NCBI GenBank assembly: GCA_001464795.1
Contig: LNEB01000014.1
Location: 1-64,000 of the forward strand
Direction of reading: 5' to 3'
DNA: 64,000 bases
DNA from: Bdellovibrionales bacterium Ga0074139
Lineage (GTDB): Bacteria; Bdellovibrionota; Bdellovibrionia; Bdellovibrionales; Bdellovibrionaceae
Position numbers and translations under genes: made by a program. Each line of letters starts with the position of its first letter. Positions within the stretch are counted from its first letter, which is position 1. Positions 1 through 9,166 of the stretch are shown piece by piece. Below the pieces are notes generated by a model. The model worked only from the letters and a program-made list of their open reading frames with translations, had not been told where the DNA came from and searched no databases.

Positions 1-468
<468 letters not shown>

Positions 469-533
469 AATTCTGTGAATCATGACCTGTAGCCGAAGCT
501 ACCGATCTATAATAAAATTACTTGATTAAAACT

Positions 534-551
534 CCCGAATTTACATTCGGG
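534..551 (-). promoter_or_regulatory. hairpin in 16S leader
   Basis: CCCGAAT and ATTCGGG flank a four-base loop, a perfect 7-bp stem between boxA and the 16S 5' end. No U-run follows on the rRNA strand, so it is more likely a processing or leader structure than a terminator. Function is inferred from position only. Confidence 0.45.
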
Positions 552-588
552 ACAAGAGCCCAAAAAACTTATTTATCTAGCTATTCAG

Positions 589-601
589 TTTTCAAAGAAC
601 A
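589..601 (-). promoter_or_regulatory. boxA antitermination-like site of rrn leader
   Basis: The minus strand reads TGTTCTTTGAAAA, close to the boxA sequence found in many bacterial rRNA leaders, where the NusB/NusE complex loads for antitermination. It lies about 120 nt upstream of the 16S 5' end and downstream of the tRNA gene. That places transcription initiation upstream of, or at, the tRNA. Confidence 0.55.
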
Positions 602-700
602 CAATGTTGCGAGGTGATAACTTCTATTTCAACGTTTCCACCCCGTCAACACCTTTTTTATTTTATTTTAAAAAATTTTAGTTTTTTAAAACAAGGTATT

Positions 701-776
<76 letters not shown>

Positions 777-832
777 ACGTGAGGCGAGGTTTTCCCAGAT
801 ATTTGGAAGGGGGTCAATGGATTATTTGAATA

Positions 833-857
833 TGGGAAAAAAAGCCAATGGCTTTTA
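833..857 (-). terminator. short Rho-independent terminator
   Basis: AAAAGCC and GGCTTTT (840-846 and 850-856) form a tight stem with a three-base loop. On the minus strand a run of eight T follows directly. It lies about 40 nt after the stop of the gene at 893-1393, so it should end that transcript before the tRNA/rRNA unit. Confidence 0.6.
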
Positions 858-892
858 AGCAGTAAATTGTAAGTACTTGAAACTACAGTTGA

Positions 893-1393
893 TTATGCTG
901 ATGCACGAACTTTAGTTGCCATGAGTCTTTCCAAACACCGACGCTCAAAAGGCAACTCAAAGCCTATTTTTTCAGCACCACTTAAGATCGAATAGAAAAC
1001 TTTTTTTAGTATTTCAACTTCGTGATCAGCCTGATCAGAGCCAAGTGTGTCTTCGATGGCATCGAGAACGCTTTTTAAATCGGGAGTCGTCACAACTTTA
1101 GGAATACGAGACATATCAAGACCAACTGTTTCAGAGGGCTTGAAGCCCACAAGGCTATCAGTTAACAAAACCTTGTTTGTATCACGAAAATTAATTTGAA
1201 TGAAAGGTCTGCCGTCAGAATCGGTACGGTTTAAAACCTCAGTGACGTGGTCCGTATCAAAGTGAAAAATTTTGCCATCGAGACTTTGAGCTATTTCAAC
1301 TCGACTGCCCTCGAACGTGGCTTTCAAACCGGATGTGCGATCTACGAAACTTAGTATGTTATCAATTTCTAGTGTTGGACCACGCTGGTTCAA
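893..1393 (-). CDS. conserved-looking hypothetical protein, 166 aa
   Basis: I do not recognise this protein. It is soluble-looking, with no signal peptide or membrane segment. A beta-rich first half (about residues 20-95) is followed by a helical acidic second half. The start is TTG at 1393: it is preceded by GGAGG at a 5-nt spacing, and no better start exists. A terminator follows at 833-857 and the upstream gene points away, so it is probably transcribed alone. Being next to the rRNA operon says nothing about function. Confidence 0.7.
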   Translation of the reverse strand: MNQRGPTLEIDNILSFVDRTSGLKATFEGSRVEIAQSLDGKIFHFDTDHVTEVLNRTDSDGRPFIQINFRDTNKVLLTDSLVGFKPSETVGLDMSRIPKVVTTPDLKSVLDAIEDTLGSDQADHEVEILKKVFYSILSGAEKIGFELPFERRCLERLMATKVRASA

Positions 1394-1618
1394 GTCAGCC
1401 TCCGATTCATTTTTATTATATTTCTTATCGTCCCTCCTTTAACCTTTCTTTACTGAGTTCAAATAAATTAAACTTGTGGCGAGTTCTTATTATGTTTCAC
1501 GTCTCAATCGAATACAGAAAACGCTCTATTTTGACTAACATCGTAAAACTCTTAGTCAACGCAATGTCTAGTGATTGTAGTTTTGGAGTTTCTCCTCTAC
1601 GTTTACAAAGAGGTATTT

Positions 1619-1924
1619 ATGATTGTTCAACGATGGGAAGCACCCCTATTACCAAGCCGAATTCAAATAGAAAAAATGTACTTATCTGAAGGCTTAGATA
1701 TTTTTGAGGAAACTTATACTCCCCAACAAGCCGTGATCGAGCATCGCCATCCTTTTTGCGAAGTGAGGACTATTCTATCTGGAGAAATGCATTTTAACAT
1801 TGCTGGAAATCAGTTCGTTTTAAGATCAGGTGATCGTGTAGAAATACCAGCCAACACAAGACATCATCACATGGCTCAAGGTGATATTCAGTGCGTTTGC
1901 TTGGTCGGTTACAAAGCCGTTTAG
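1619..1924 (+). CDS. small single-domain cupin protein, 101 aa
   Basis: One cupin barrel. The first motif is near residues 42-52 (HRHPFCE, giving the usual His-x-His and Glu metal ligands), then SGEM. The second motif is around GDRVEIPANTRHH, where the family has its last His ligand. The start is ATG 1619, chosen because AAAGAGG ends six bases before it. A longer frame back to 1571 has no ribosome site. Small cupins of this type bind a metal and serve as sensors, isomerases or dioxygenases; the substrate cannot be told. It converges on the lipoprotein gene at 1942, leaving 17 bases between the stops. Confidence 0.75.
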   Translation: MIVQRWEAPLLPSRIQIEKMYLSEGLDIFEETYTPQQAVIEHRHPFCEVRTILSGEMHFNIAGNQFVLRSGDRVEIPANTRHHHMAQGDIQCVCLVGYKAV

Positions 1925-1941
1925 CTTAATTGAGTGATTCG

Positions 1942-2568
1942 TTAGCTAGCAGGGATACTGCCAGCCGTGTATAAAATCTCTGTTTCTACTTCCTTAACAA
2001 AAGGCTGCTCGATATTGGGACCTTTTTCTGTATTATCAGCCGTTGTTCTTGTAACACCGGACATAATCACTTTAGCCTTCACTCGTAATTGCCTTTGCCC
2101 TGTAAGTTCATTGGCTGGGGCAGGAAGACCGCCATAATCCGCAAAGCACCGCGAACTTGAAAAAACGGCACCTGTGTTGGGAATAAAATCAGTCGTTGCC
2201 CCAAAGTAAAAGCTAATCGATTCAAAAGTTGAAGACGGGGCAACTACACCTGTGTATTCGCCGACGTTCGCGTCTTTAATATCAAGCTGCATGACATATG
2301 GAACAAGGACTCCATACTCGACGCCCCCCTCCCAAGCTATTGAAGCGCTCAATCTTACCCGAGGCGGGGAAATGTCTTCATTTGAGCATGTCGAAGAATT
2401 TTCGGCACTATCAGTACCAATCAATCCATTCGGAAGCACAGTACCGCCGGTGCTGACCCTGAGCTTAATTTTTTTTGCAATTTCGCTTTCAGATTCTCCG
2501 CACGCAGAGATCAATAAAATACTCGATAATAGACATAACTTTAGAAGAGCTGAACTTTTAATTTTCAC
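1942..2568 (-). CDS. lipoprotein encoded directly downstream of pilQ, 208 aa
   Basis: A signal peptide ends in the lipobox LISAC, with Cys23 as the lipidated residue. The rest is a beta-rich periplasmic domain I do not recognise. The start is GTG 2568, preceded by GGAAGGGG at about 6 nt; it overlaps the pilQ stop by 11 bases, so translation is probably coupled. An upstream GTG at 2589 is possible but has no better ribosome site. As last gene of the pilMNOPQ run it could be an accessory lipoprotein of the secretin (pilotin-like), but no known pilotin motif is visible, so this is inference from position only. Confidence 0.75.
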   Translation of the reverse strand: MKIKSSALLKLCLLSSILLISACGESESEIAKKIKLRVSTGGTVLPNGLIGTDSAENSSTCSNEDISPPRVRLSASIAWEGGVEYGVLVPYVMQLDIKDANVGEYTGVVAPSSTFESISFYFGATTDFIPNTGAVFSSSRCFADYGGLPAPANELTGQRQLRVKAKVIMSGVTRTTADNTEKGPNIEQPFVKEVETEILYTAGSIPAS

Positions 2569-4777
2569 TATTAGCCCCTTCCGTCTCACTGGACTTTGCT
2601 AAGCTCGGGTTCTTGGAGACTGAAATCACTCTTGGTGTAATAAAGATCATGAGCTCATTTCTCGTATTTCTATTCTCTCTTGATCTGAACAATCCGCCAA
2701 CTAAAGGTAAGTCTTTAAACCAGGGAACCCCTGTAACTGTAGTTGCGGTATCATTTTGATACACTCCACCAATGATTGAGGTCTGACCATTCTTAACCAT
2801 GACTCGAGTTGAGGCCTGCCGTGTATCAATGGCTGGTGGTTGACCCGGCACAGAGGAAGGACTGACAAGGGAGCGAGTCACTTTAACTGCCATAATGACA
2901 GATGCATCGGCTGTTACCTGAGGAGTAACATCAAGCTGAAGATTGACGTCCTTGTATTCAACTGCACCAACAGTTGTTACACCATTCACACTGGTTGGAG
3001 GCGATGGCACTGGGATTTGTGTTCCTTGTGAAATCACGGCTGTTTCATTACTTAAAGTCACAACACGTGGAGAAGATAAAATTCTAATTTTTCCTTCCAC
3101 TTCACTTAGAGCTAAAGAGGCGGATAAATCACCCAGAATATCTAAGGTGCCAAGCTGTAATGAAAGAGCACCATTACCGCCTCCCTCATTTGTAGAAACA
3201 CTTAAACTGGGTCTCAAGTTCACACCGTTACCAACTGACACATCAGCTCCACTTGAAGACCAATTAACACCAATAGAACGAGTGAAGTTTTCTGCTGCTT
3301 CGATGATTCGACCTTCGATCAAAACTTGAGGTGGTTGATTATCAAATTTTTCTACAACATCAGTAATAACTTTCAAATTATCTTCGGTGTCTTGAACAAT
3401 GAGTTGATTAGAACGGTCATCTGAGAACACCTGGCCTCTTGCCGTTTTGAACTTATCAACTTTTGCTTGAAGCTCTGATGCCTTTGCAAAATTGACTTCA
3501 AAAATCTTGAATTTTAACGGCGCATTGGTGACGGCCGCTAAAGACCTGTCCAAAAGAGCTTTTTCTTCTGCTGCTAAAGTTGAAATTTTCGCAACCCTGA
3601 GTAAATTGCCGATTCTCATGTAACCTAAGCTGTTAGTTCTTAGAATAACAATAAACGCCTGATCCCAAGGCACTTCCCGCATTTTTAAATTCACAAGCTT
3701 TGAGTCAAGTTCGGGATCTGGATCAATAATAATATTCACTCCTGCTTCATCAGCAATGAAGCGAAGTGCATCTTTGACAGGCATGCCAACTGTTTCGATA
3801 CTTATTTTTCGACCATAAAATTTGTTATTAGTATCTAAGAATTCCGCAATGTTTTTACTACTTAAAGCTTGAGACTCAGTTTCGATGGGAGACACTTGAA
3901 GGGAAGAGTCAGAATTGATGTTTGGCTTAGGAGCCATTGCAAGTTCTTTTTCTGAAACAACAAGAATAGAGTTACCTTCTTTGGTTATAAAAGGCTCGTT
4001 GGTACCATTACGCATTTGGATCACAAACCTGGCGGTTGTCGAGCCCGCGCTTTGGTAGGCGTCCACGGAGCCAATTGTTCCCGTAATATCTTTCATATTC
4101 AAAGGGCGTCTTAGCTTTTCAGGTAAATTCGCATTAGGAATTTCGATGATAATTTGGTTGTTTTGAGTATTTCGTCTTGTTTGAAATTCAACGGGTTGAT
4201 TGACGTCAATCACAAGAGTGCCACCTGCTTCATTCGCTTTGTATTGCACCGAGCGAACTTGGGCTAATGATGAAACCTCAGGAGAGCTTGGAATGAGCTC
4301 TTGAGCCGGTTCTTGGACTGCAATAGGAGCAGGTTCAGGTTCCAATGTCGGAACTGGCTCTGGCTCAGGAATGGGTTCAGTTGAAACAATGGGAGTCTCT
4401 TGAACAGGAGCAGGCTGTTCTGCAACAGCTGGTGCTTCGTTCTCAAATTCTTGGAATTCATCAAAGCCCTGTGCTGTTTCTGCAGGTGCTGACTCTGTAG
4501 GAGCTGCATCTTGACTAACTTCACTTAAAAACTCATCAGCCGTTTGAGGCTCGGAGCTTTGAGCTGATTCTTGCGTTTCTTCCGCTGCATCAGACTCAAA
4601 GTCAGCAAAGTCATCAACACCAGCATCCTGACCCGCTTCTGGAGCCGCATCTTCAGCAGCAACTTCATCACTGTAGAGTTCATCACTCGATTCATTAGAA
4701 GGTAAACTGTTGCAACCAGTTAATAAAATTGAAAGTGTAAATGCAAAAAGAAAAAACTGCGTTTTTAAAAATATCAT
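2558..4777 (-). CDS. pilQ: type IV pilus secretin PilQ
   Basis: Outer-membrane secretin through which the pilus leaves. A signal peptide with lipobox LLTGC (Cys22) is followed by a long acidic, Pro- and Glu-rich linker (25-165), then an AMIN domain (about 173-273), the N0/STN domain (325-400), an N1 KH-like domain (420-480) and the secretin domain (555-715) ending in the family's ELMIFITPRVI. At 739 aa it is in the usual range. The ATG overlaps the pilP stop (ATGA), indicating translational coupling. The lipobox is unusual for PilQ, and PilP here lacks one. It should multimerise in the outer membrane, with PilP contacting the N0 region. Confidence 0.96.
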   Translation of the reverse strand: MIFLKTQFFLFAFTLSILLTGCNSLPSNESSDELYSDEVAAEDAAPEAGQDAGVDDFADFESDAAEETQESAQSSEPQTADEFLSEVSQDAAPTESAPAETAQGFDEFQEFENEAPAVAEQPAPVQETPIVSTEPIPEPEPVPTLEPEPAPIAVQEPAQELIPSSPEVSSLAQVRSVQYKANEAGGTLVIDVNQPVEFQTRRNTQNNQIIIEIPNANLPEKLRRPLNMKDITGTIGSVDAYQSAGSTTARFVIQMRNGTNEPFITKEGNSILVVSEKELAMAPKPNINSDSSLQVSPIETESQALSSKNIAEFLDTNNKFYGRKISIETVGMPVKDALRFIADEAGVNIIIDPDPELDSKLVNLKMREVPWDQAFIVILRTNSLGYMRIGNLLRVAKISTLAAEEKALLDRSLAAVTNAPLKFKIFEVNFAKASELQAKVDKFKTARGQVFSDDRSNQLIVQDTEDNLKVITDVVEKFDNQPPQVLIEGRIIEAAENFTRSIGVNWSSSGADVSVGNGVNLRPSLSVSTNEGGGNGALSLQLGTLDILGDLSASLALSEVEGKIRILSSPRVVTLSNETAVISQGTQIPVPSPPTSVNGVTTVGAVEYKDVNLQLDVTPQVTADASVIMAVKVTRSLVSPSSVPGQPPAIDTRQASTRVMVKNGQTSIIGGVYQNDTATTVTGVPWFKDLPLVGGLFRSRENRNTRNELMIFITPRVISVSKNPSLAKSSETEGANSEN

Positions 4778-5307
4778 TGTTCTTCTCCAGATTGTTTCTC
4801 TCCGGTAGGATTAAGACCTGCAGTGGGCCTGGCTTTCATGAGCCTGAGAGGTTTAACTTCTTTTACAATATTACCAAATCCATCATCGAATGATTCAACC
4901 ACAATGACTTCTCCCTCTCGAATATCAACGACCATTCCACTGTTCGAACCCAATCTTGTTTTGCGAAAAATCGTATACGTTTTTCCATCGGCTGCTTTCA
5001 AAACAGCTCTTGGAATTTTATTGTTCCACAATATGGCGAGAATCTGTACTTGACTAAGATCTAGAAGAGTCAACGGATCAACGGGTGCAGCTGCGTCCTG
5101 CTTCAAAGCCCTTGGTGAGCGATAGGGCTTAAAAGGATCTTTCTCGTCTGTCACATCCCAAAAAAACTGATTAGATGTCAGTTGCTCTTGAGAAGCCGGC
5201 TGATTAATATTCTGATCAACTATTTGCTGATCTGTAACCGACGAAGGGATTGCCGATTCAGTCTGAGCAAATAAAAGAGAAGTCGTTAAAACTAATGATA
5301 GAATCAT
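4774..5307 (-). CDS. pilP: type IV pilus assembly protein PilP
   Basis: Periplasmic subunit that links the inner-membrane PilN/PilO ring to the PilQ secretin. It has a short N-terminal hydrophobic signal (residues 1-15) and a flexible stretch. KDPFKPYRSP is typical of the PilP linker, and a beta-sandwich domain (about 75-160) follows. PilP proteins are normally lipoproteins, but this one has no cysteine at all. The start ATG overlaps the pilO stop as TAATG. The 177-aa length is typical. Confidence 0.93.
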   Translation of the reverse strand: MILSLVLTTSLLFAQTESAIPSSVTDQQIVDQNINQPASQEQLTSNQFFWDVTDEKDPFKPYRSPRALKQDAAAPVDPLTLLDLSQVQILAILWNNKIPRAVLKAADGKTYTIFRKTRLGSNSGMVVDIREGEVIVVESFDDGFGNIVKEVKPLRLMKARPTAGLNPTGEKQSGEEQ

Positions 5308-5903
5308 TACTTACGTCCTCCAGAAATTTTACTCAAATCAGGATTACTCGATAGCTTATAAGCAGCAACAACAGTTCTTAGTACCAATACTTTATTGTAA
5401 TTGGGAGAGCTTGCTTTGATCGAAAAATTTTTGATGATCATAACTCTTTCAATTGTCGAAACTAAATAGAGAAATTGCCCTATGTCGCTGAAACTTCCTT
5501 GAAGCTCGAGCTCAAATGGAATTTCATCTAAGATCCCAATGTTTTGTTCATTCAATGGCTTTCTTGACACTGATTTTAATTTTGCTGATTGAATCAAATC
5601 ATTGATTGTTTTATTCACCTCGGAGGATGAAAGATCTGTCGGAATTTTTCGACTTAAATCTTCATATTGCTCGGTCAGCTTAAGCAAAATATCTTGTAAT
5701 CGATCACGCTCACCAAGGACTTGTTGAGTTTTCACCTTCTTTTGCTCTTCTTCTGTGATTTGATTCCTGAAATTTAAAATCTGAGCTTCAAGCGAAGTTC
5801 CATCGTCATAAAAAGGAGACACATAAAATAGACCTGCAACACCTAAAACCAGCATGGCAAGTTGTTTAGAAGTGATAAAGGCCAGCTTGACTAAAAAGTT
5901 CAT
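5307..5903 (-). CDS. pilO: type IV pilus assembly protein PilO
   Basis: Inner-membrane bitopic protein of the pilus alignment complex. One membrane segment (about 13-30) is followed by a coiled coil (38-80) and a ferredoxin-like periplasmic domain (95-185). It pairs with PilN, encoded just upstream with a 4-base overlap. It is 198 aa, as usual. The order pilM-N-O-P-Q is the canonical one, which makes the call firm even though the sequence of this family diverges. Confidence 0.93.
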   Translation of the reverse strand: MNFLVKLAFITSKQLAMLVLGVAGLFYVSPFYDDGTSLEAQILNFRNQITEEEQKKVKTQQVLGERDRLQDILLKLTEQYEDLSRKIPTDLSSSEVNKTINDLIQSAKLKSVSRKPLNEQNIGILDEIPFELELQGSFSDIGQFLYLVSTIERVMIIKNFSIKASSPNYNKVLVLRTVVAAYKLSSNPDLSKISGGRK

Positions 5904-6484
5904 TTCAACTTCTCCAACCTGGCTCTCATTTTAAAAGCAGAAAAAGTTTGCCCCTCAATTTGCACCGCTCGTGACTCTTCAAGGATAACATCTGAAAGCA
6001 AAACATTTCGTGTTAGATCTTCTTGAAATAAGTTAATATCGACTTCGCTTTGAGCAATACCATCTAAAGCAAATATACTGTCTGTTACTTTAACGTCTGT
6101 AACCCACATTCTTTCCTTTAAATTATTGCGGATAAGACTGAGTGCAGTCACTTCGGCCAAACGTCCTTGAGTAATTCTTTGTAACTCTTGAATTCGGATT
6201 TGAACGTTTTTTTCATCTTCTTTAATTTTTGTGATTTCTGCCACAACATTGGCTTCTTTTTGATTAAAGACTTTTAGTTCTTCCAATTGTGCAGAGAGAG
6301 CCGTGATGCGGGCTTTTCTTTCATCATAGGCTTGGCTCGAGTAAAGATAGAGACCGATTGGCAAAATAAAAAGTACAATAAAATTAGTTAGGCCTTTACG
6401 CTTAATTTGCTCTTCACCGACACCGTCCATGGGATCGGATTGAGTCATCGCCTGATGGTTGGGCTTTAAATTAATCCTAATCAT
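5900..6484 (-). CDS. pilN: type IV pilus assembly protein PilN
   Basis: The N-terminus begins MIRINLKPN, the conserved cytoplasmic tail that docks into PilM. Residues 33-50 form the membrane segment, residues 55-110 a coiled coil, and the C-terminal half a ferredoxin-like fold that pairs with PilO. The start overlaps the pilM stop by 4 bases. At 194 aa it is normal in size. Confidence 0.94.
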   Translation of the reverse strand: MIRINLKPNHQAMTQSDPMDGVGEEQIKRKGLTNFIVLFILPIGLYLYSSQAYDERKARITALSAQLEELKVFNQKEANVVAEITKIKEDEKNVQIRIQELQRITQGRLAEVTALSLIRNNLKERMWVTDVKVTDSIFALDGIAQSEVDINLFQEDLTRNVLLSDVILEESRAVQIEGQTFSAFKMRARLEKLK

Positions 6485-7536
6485 TTATCGTCCGCCCGCC
6501 TGAGCCCGAGGCCAAGACTGATACTAACAAAAGGTGCAATCTGCTGAAGATAGCTGGAATTGACTTTTTTTCCTGCTGTGATTTTTCGGTAGGGGTTTAA
6601 AGCTTCAAAGTTGAGATCCAATGACTTAGAAAGCCCCTGCATAAGGCCAGAAGTTAAACTTCCTCCTCCTGAAAAATAAACTTTCGCAATTGAGAAACCT
6701 TGGTTCGTAACTTTTAAGAAATCAAGTGTACTTCTGATTTCATCGATAATTTGATCATTCACTTGGCTTATTGTTTGTGACACGCCTTCAGGAACTTCTT
6801 GCCCTTTTGAAGCACTTAGTTTTAAGGACTCGGCCTCTTGATAAGTAAGTCCAAAATTTTTTGAAATTTCGGCATTGTAACTATTGCCACCAACAGGAAT
6901 ATCACGGCAAAAAATAACTTCACCAGCTTCAATGGCAACAAAGTTTGTAACTTGTGCGCCAATATTTAAAATTAAAAAATTATCTTTCGTACTTTTTCCA
7001 TAGTTAAACTCAAATAAATTGGCTAAAGCAAAACCGGACACGTCAACTACAGAGGTTTCCAACTGAGCAGACTCAAGAACTTGAATGTATTGGCGAGTCA
7101 CTTCATTTTGAGCTGCAATTAGTAAAATATCGACAGTTTCAGAAGTCGAGAGGAATGGAAGAATATGATGGCTTAGTGACACGTTGTTAATATCAAAAGG
7201 AATATGCTGTTCAGCTTCGAACCTCAGCTGCTCAGGAATTAATTTTGCATCTACTTTTGGAATTGAAATTCTTTTAATAAAGACAGAGGTTCCCCACATC
7301 CCAATCACAGCATGCTTGCGACCCGACTTGAGATCTCTTACCATTTTTGTGATAGTGGACGACAGACGGTCGATATCAAGAATTTCTCCACCGCCCATTG
7401 TTCCAACAGGAATAGGAATCATTATAAAGTTTTGTAATGTTCCTTTTGAACTACTGAAATCGAGTTCACAGAGTTTGATACTCGTCGAACCAATATCAAG
7501 TCCTAATAATTTTTTAGATCCAAAAAACATAGGCAT
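6481..7536 (-). CDS. pilM: type IV pilus actin-like ATPase PilM
   Basis: Cytoplasmic actin/FtsA-fold protein that binds PilN and joins the motor ATPases to the alignment complex. The phosphate-binding loop LGLDIGSTSIKL is near the N-terminus; a second loop, LILNIGAQVTNF, is mid-protein, and FSGGGSLTSGL is the adenosine motif. I prefer ATG 7536; an upstream in-frame TTG (7545) and ATG 7530 are alternatives, and none has a strong ribosome site. It is first of pilMNOPQ, 84 bases after pilD, with a promoter-like sequence in that gap. Confidence 0.95.
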   Translation of the reverse strand: MPMFFGSKKLLGLDIGSTSIKLCELDFSSSKGTLQNFIMIPIPVGTMGGGEILDIDRLSSTITKMVRDLKSGRKHAVIGMWGTSVFIKRISIPKVDAKLIPEQLRFEAEQHIPFDINNVSLSHHILPFLSTSETVDILLIAAQNEVTRQYIQVLESAQLETSVVDVSGFALANLFEFNYGKSTKDNFLILNIGAQVTNFVAIEAGEVIFCRDIPVGGNSYNAEISKNFGLTYQEAESLKLSASKGQEVPEGVSQTISQVNDQIIDEIRSTLDFLKVTNQGFSIAKVYFSGGGSLTSGLMQGLSKSLDLNFEALNPYRKITAGKKVNSSYLQQIAPFVSISLGLGLRRADDK

Positions 7537-7587
7537 CCGTGCCAAAAGTTATTGTTAAGTTTAAGTTAGAGAATTCTTCTCTACTCT

Positions 7588-7616
7588 ATTGTTGGATTTG
7601 TAAATGGGCGTGTCAA
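7588..7616 (-). promoter_or_regulatory. candidate sigma-70 promoter of pilMNOPQ
   Basis: On the minus strand a perfect TTGACA (7611-7616) and AACAAT (7588-7593, four of six consensus bases) are 17 bases apart. They lie 50-80 nt upstream of pilM in the largest gap of the pil block. It could give the pilus basement genes a transcript separate from pilD. Inference from sequence only. Confidence 0.4.
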
Positions 7617-7620
7617 ATGG

Positions 7621-8412
7621 CTAGTCCAATCCTGGAAGGAATAGACTAAAGTACTGCTGGGCCAACGTCTGGCCATCAAACAAAACAAGCAAAGCTGCTA
7701 ATGCTAAATAAGGCCCAAAAGGTATTGCTGTTTTTAAACCCTCTTTGCTTTTCAAAGCAAAAGCGATCCCAACGAAGCTACCCACAATTGCAGATGTGGT
7801 GATAACAAAAGGAACAGATTTCCAGCCTACGATAGCGCCGATCCAAGCCAGAAGTTTGATATCCCCTCCACCAAGGCCTTCTTTTTGAGTCATAACGAAA
7901 TAAATGTAGGCAAGTAGCCAAAGAAATCCTCCACCAATCAAAACACCGATGAATGCATCCATAAAGTTTCGCTCAGGATTAAGAAGAGCACCGATAAGGC
8001 CCAATGCTAAACCACCAAGCGTGAATTCATCAGGTAAAATCATGTGATCAAAATCGATGAAAGTGCAAACAACTAGCATCCAACAGAAAATAGTGTATTC
8101 AAAAGTCAGCCAACTGAGACCGTAATAATTGTAGCAGAGCCCGAATAGCAAAGCTGTTATCATTTCCACAAGAACATAACGGAACGAGTACCGTGTTTTG
8201 CATTTCCTACAGCGACCTAGAAGAAAAAACCAACTTAAAACAGGAATATTATCGTACCATTCCACTTGCTGTTTACACGATTGACACCTAGATCTACCCC
8301 AAGCCCAAGGCTCATTTTTAGGTAATCGGTAAATAAGAACGTTGGCAAAACTTCCTGTAAGTAATCCAAATACAATAAACGCTAATAAAATAGGATCGAT
8401 GATTTCAACCAA
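7621..8412 (-). CDS. pilD: prepilin peptidase / N-methyltransferase PilD
   Basis: Inner-membrane aspartic protease that cuts type IV prepilins and methylates the new N-terminus. The N-terminal methylase part carries two CxxC pairs (CQSC and CRKC, about residues 43-71). The catalytic aspartates lie in IDFDHMILPD and in the GGGDIKL motif (GxGD family). About seven membrane segments are visible in 263 aa. The 5' end overlaps the preceding transporter gene by 8 bases. No prepilin gene is in the window, so substrates lie elsewhere. Confidence 0.95.
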   Translation of the reverse strand: MVEIIDPILLAFIVFGLLTGSFANVLIYRLPKNEPWAWGRSRCQSCKQQVEWYDNIPVLSWFFLLGRCRKCKTRYSFRYVLVEMITALLFGLCYNYYGLSWLTFEYTIFCWMLVVCTFIDFDHMILPDEFTLGGLALGLIGALLNPERNFMDAFIGVLIGGGFLWLLAYIYFVMTQKEGLGGGDIKLLAWIGAIVGWKSVPFVITTSAIVGSFVGIAFALKSKEGLKTAIPFGPYLALAALLVLFDGQTLAQQYFSLFLPGLD

Positions 8413-9166
8413 TATCTTTTTTTCTCCAGATTATCAAACTGACCATAAGAATAAGGAAAATCCAAGAAAAGTAGTGAAAACTCATCATTGCAAAATTATT
8501 CAGCTCGATGCCTTTTTCAATGAAATAAAAGCTTTTCCAATTAAATTGATCAAATCGAGGAATTATCTTTTCAATCCATTTGAACCAATCTGGTATTAAG
8601 CCACCATTTCCTCGTTTTAAAAAAAAGTGGATATTTTCTATTGAATGAGAGAATAAATAAATACAGAAACTAACAATCGAGGCCAGCACAGGTCTTAAAT
8701 TAAGACTTAAAAAAAATGAAAAACTCATCAGCATGACGGATTTCAAAAAGATCTGAAAAAGGGAATAGAAAAAACTAATATTTGAAAATGGCTGAAGGCC
8801 TAAAAGTAAAAGAATCACGGATAACAATAAAGCTGTCATCACTAAAAACAATAAAAGCCCCAACCATTTTCCCATGAGAAATAAAGATCTTGTAATTGGT
8901 CGAGTCAGAATAATTTGACAGGTTCTAAGTTCGATTTCACGGTGAATAAGAAAGGAACCTGCAAAAAGCCCTAGGCCAATCAGAACAAACTCGATTCCCA
9001 TGGTGCCAATATTAAATAATATCCTGTTTTTTTCATAAAAAGATAAAGAGCCAAGTAAATAGCTAATGGCAACCATAAATAAAGCCATCACAATACCAAC
9101 CACAAAAAATTTCTCTCGCAAAAGTTCTTGAAAAGTGGTTGTCCCTAAAGTCCAAACTTTCTTCAT
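8405..9166 (-). CDS. pilI: ABC-2 type permease, PilI-like
   Basis: A 253-aa inner-membrane protein with about six hydrophobic segments and the N-terminal pattern of ABC-2 permeases. An amphipathic LLREKFF stretch precedes the first segment, and the middle loop has REIELRTCQIILTRPITR. It overlaps the ATPase gene upstream (ATGA) and pilD downstream. In Myxococcus xanthus the order pilG-pilH-pilI-pilD-pilM-Q is known, with PilH and PilI forming an ABC exporter needed for pilus assembly. The same order here is the reason for the name; alone it would be an anonymous permease. Confidence 0.8.
   Translation of the reverse strand: MKKVWTLGTTTFQELLREKFFVVGIVMALFMVAISYLLGSLSFYEKNRILFNIGTMGIEFVLIGLGLFAGSFLIHREIELRTCQIILTRPITRSLFLMGKWLGLLLFLVMTALLLSVILLLLGLQPFSNISFFYSLFQIFLKSVMLMSFSFFLSLNLRPVLASIVSFCIYLFSHSIENIHFFLKRGNGGLIPDWFKWIEKIIPRFDQFNWKSFYFIEKGIELNNFAMMSFHYFSWIFLILMVSLIIWRKKDIG

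Noticed and set aside
1333-1689. 118-aa plus-strand frame
   Set aside because: Overlaps two better genes in other frames, has no ribosome site and no protein-like composition.
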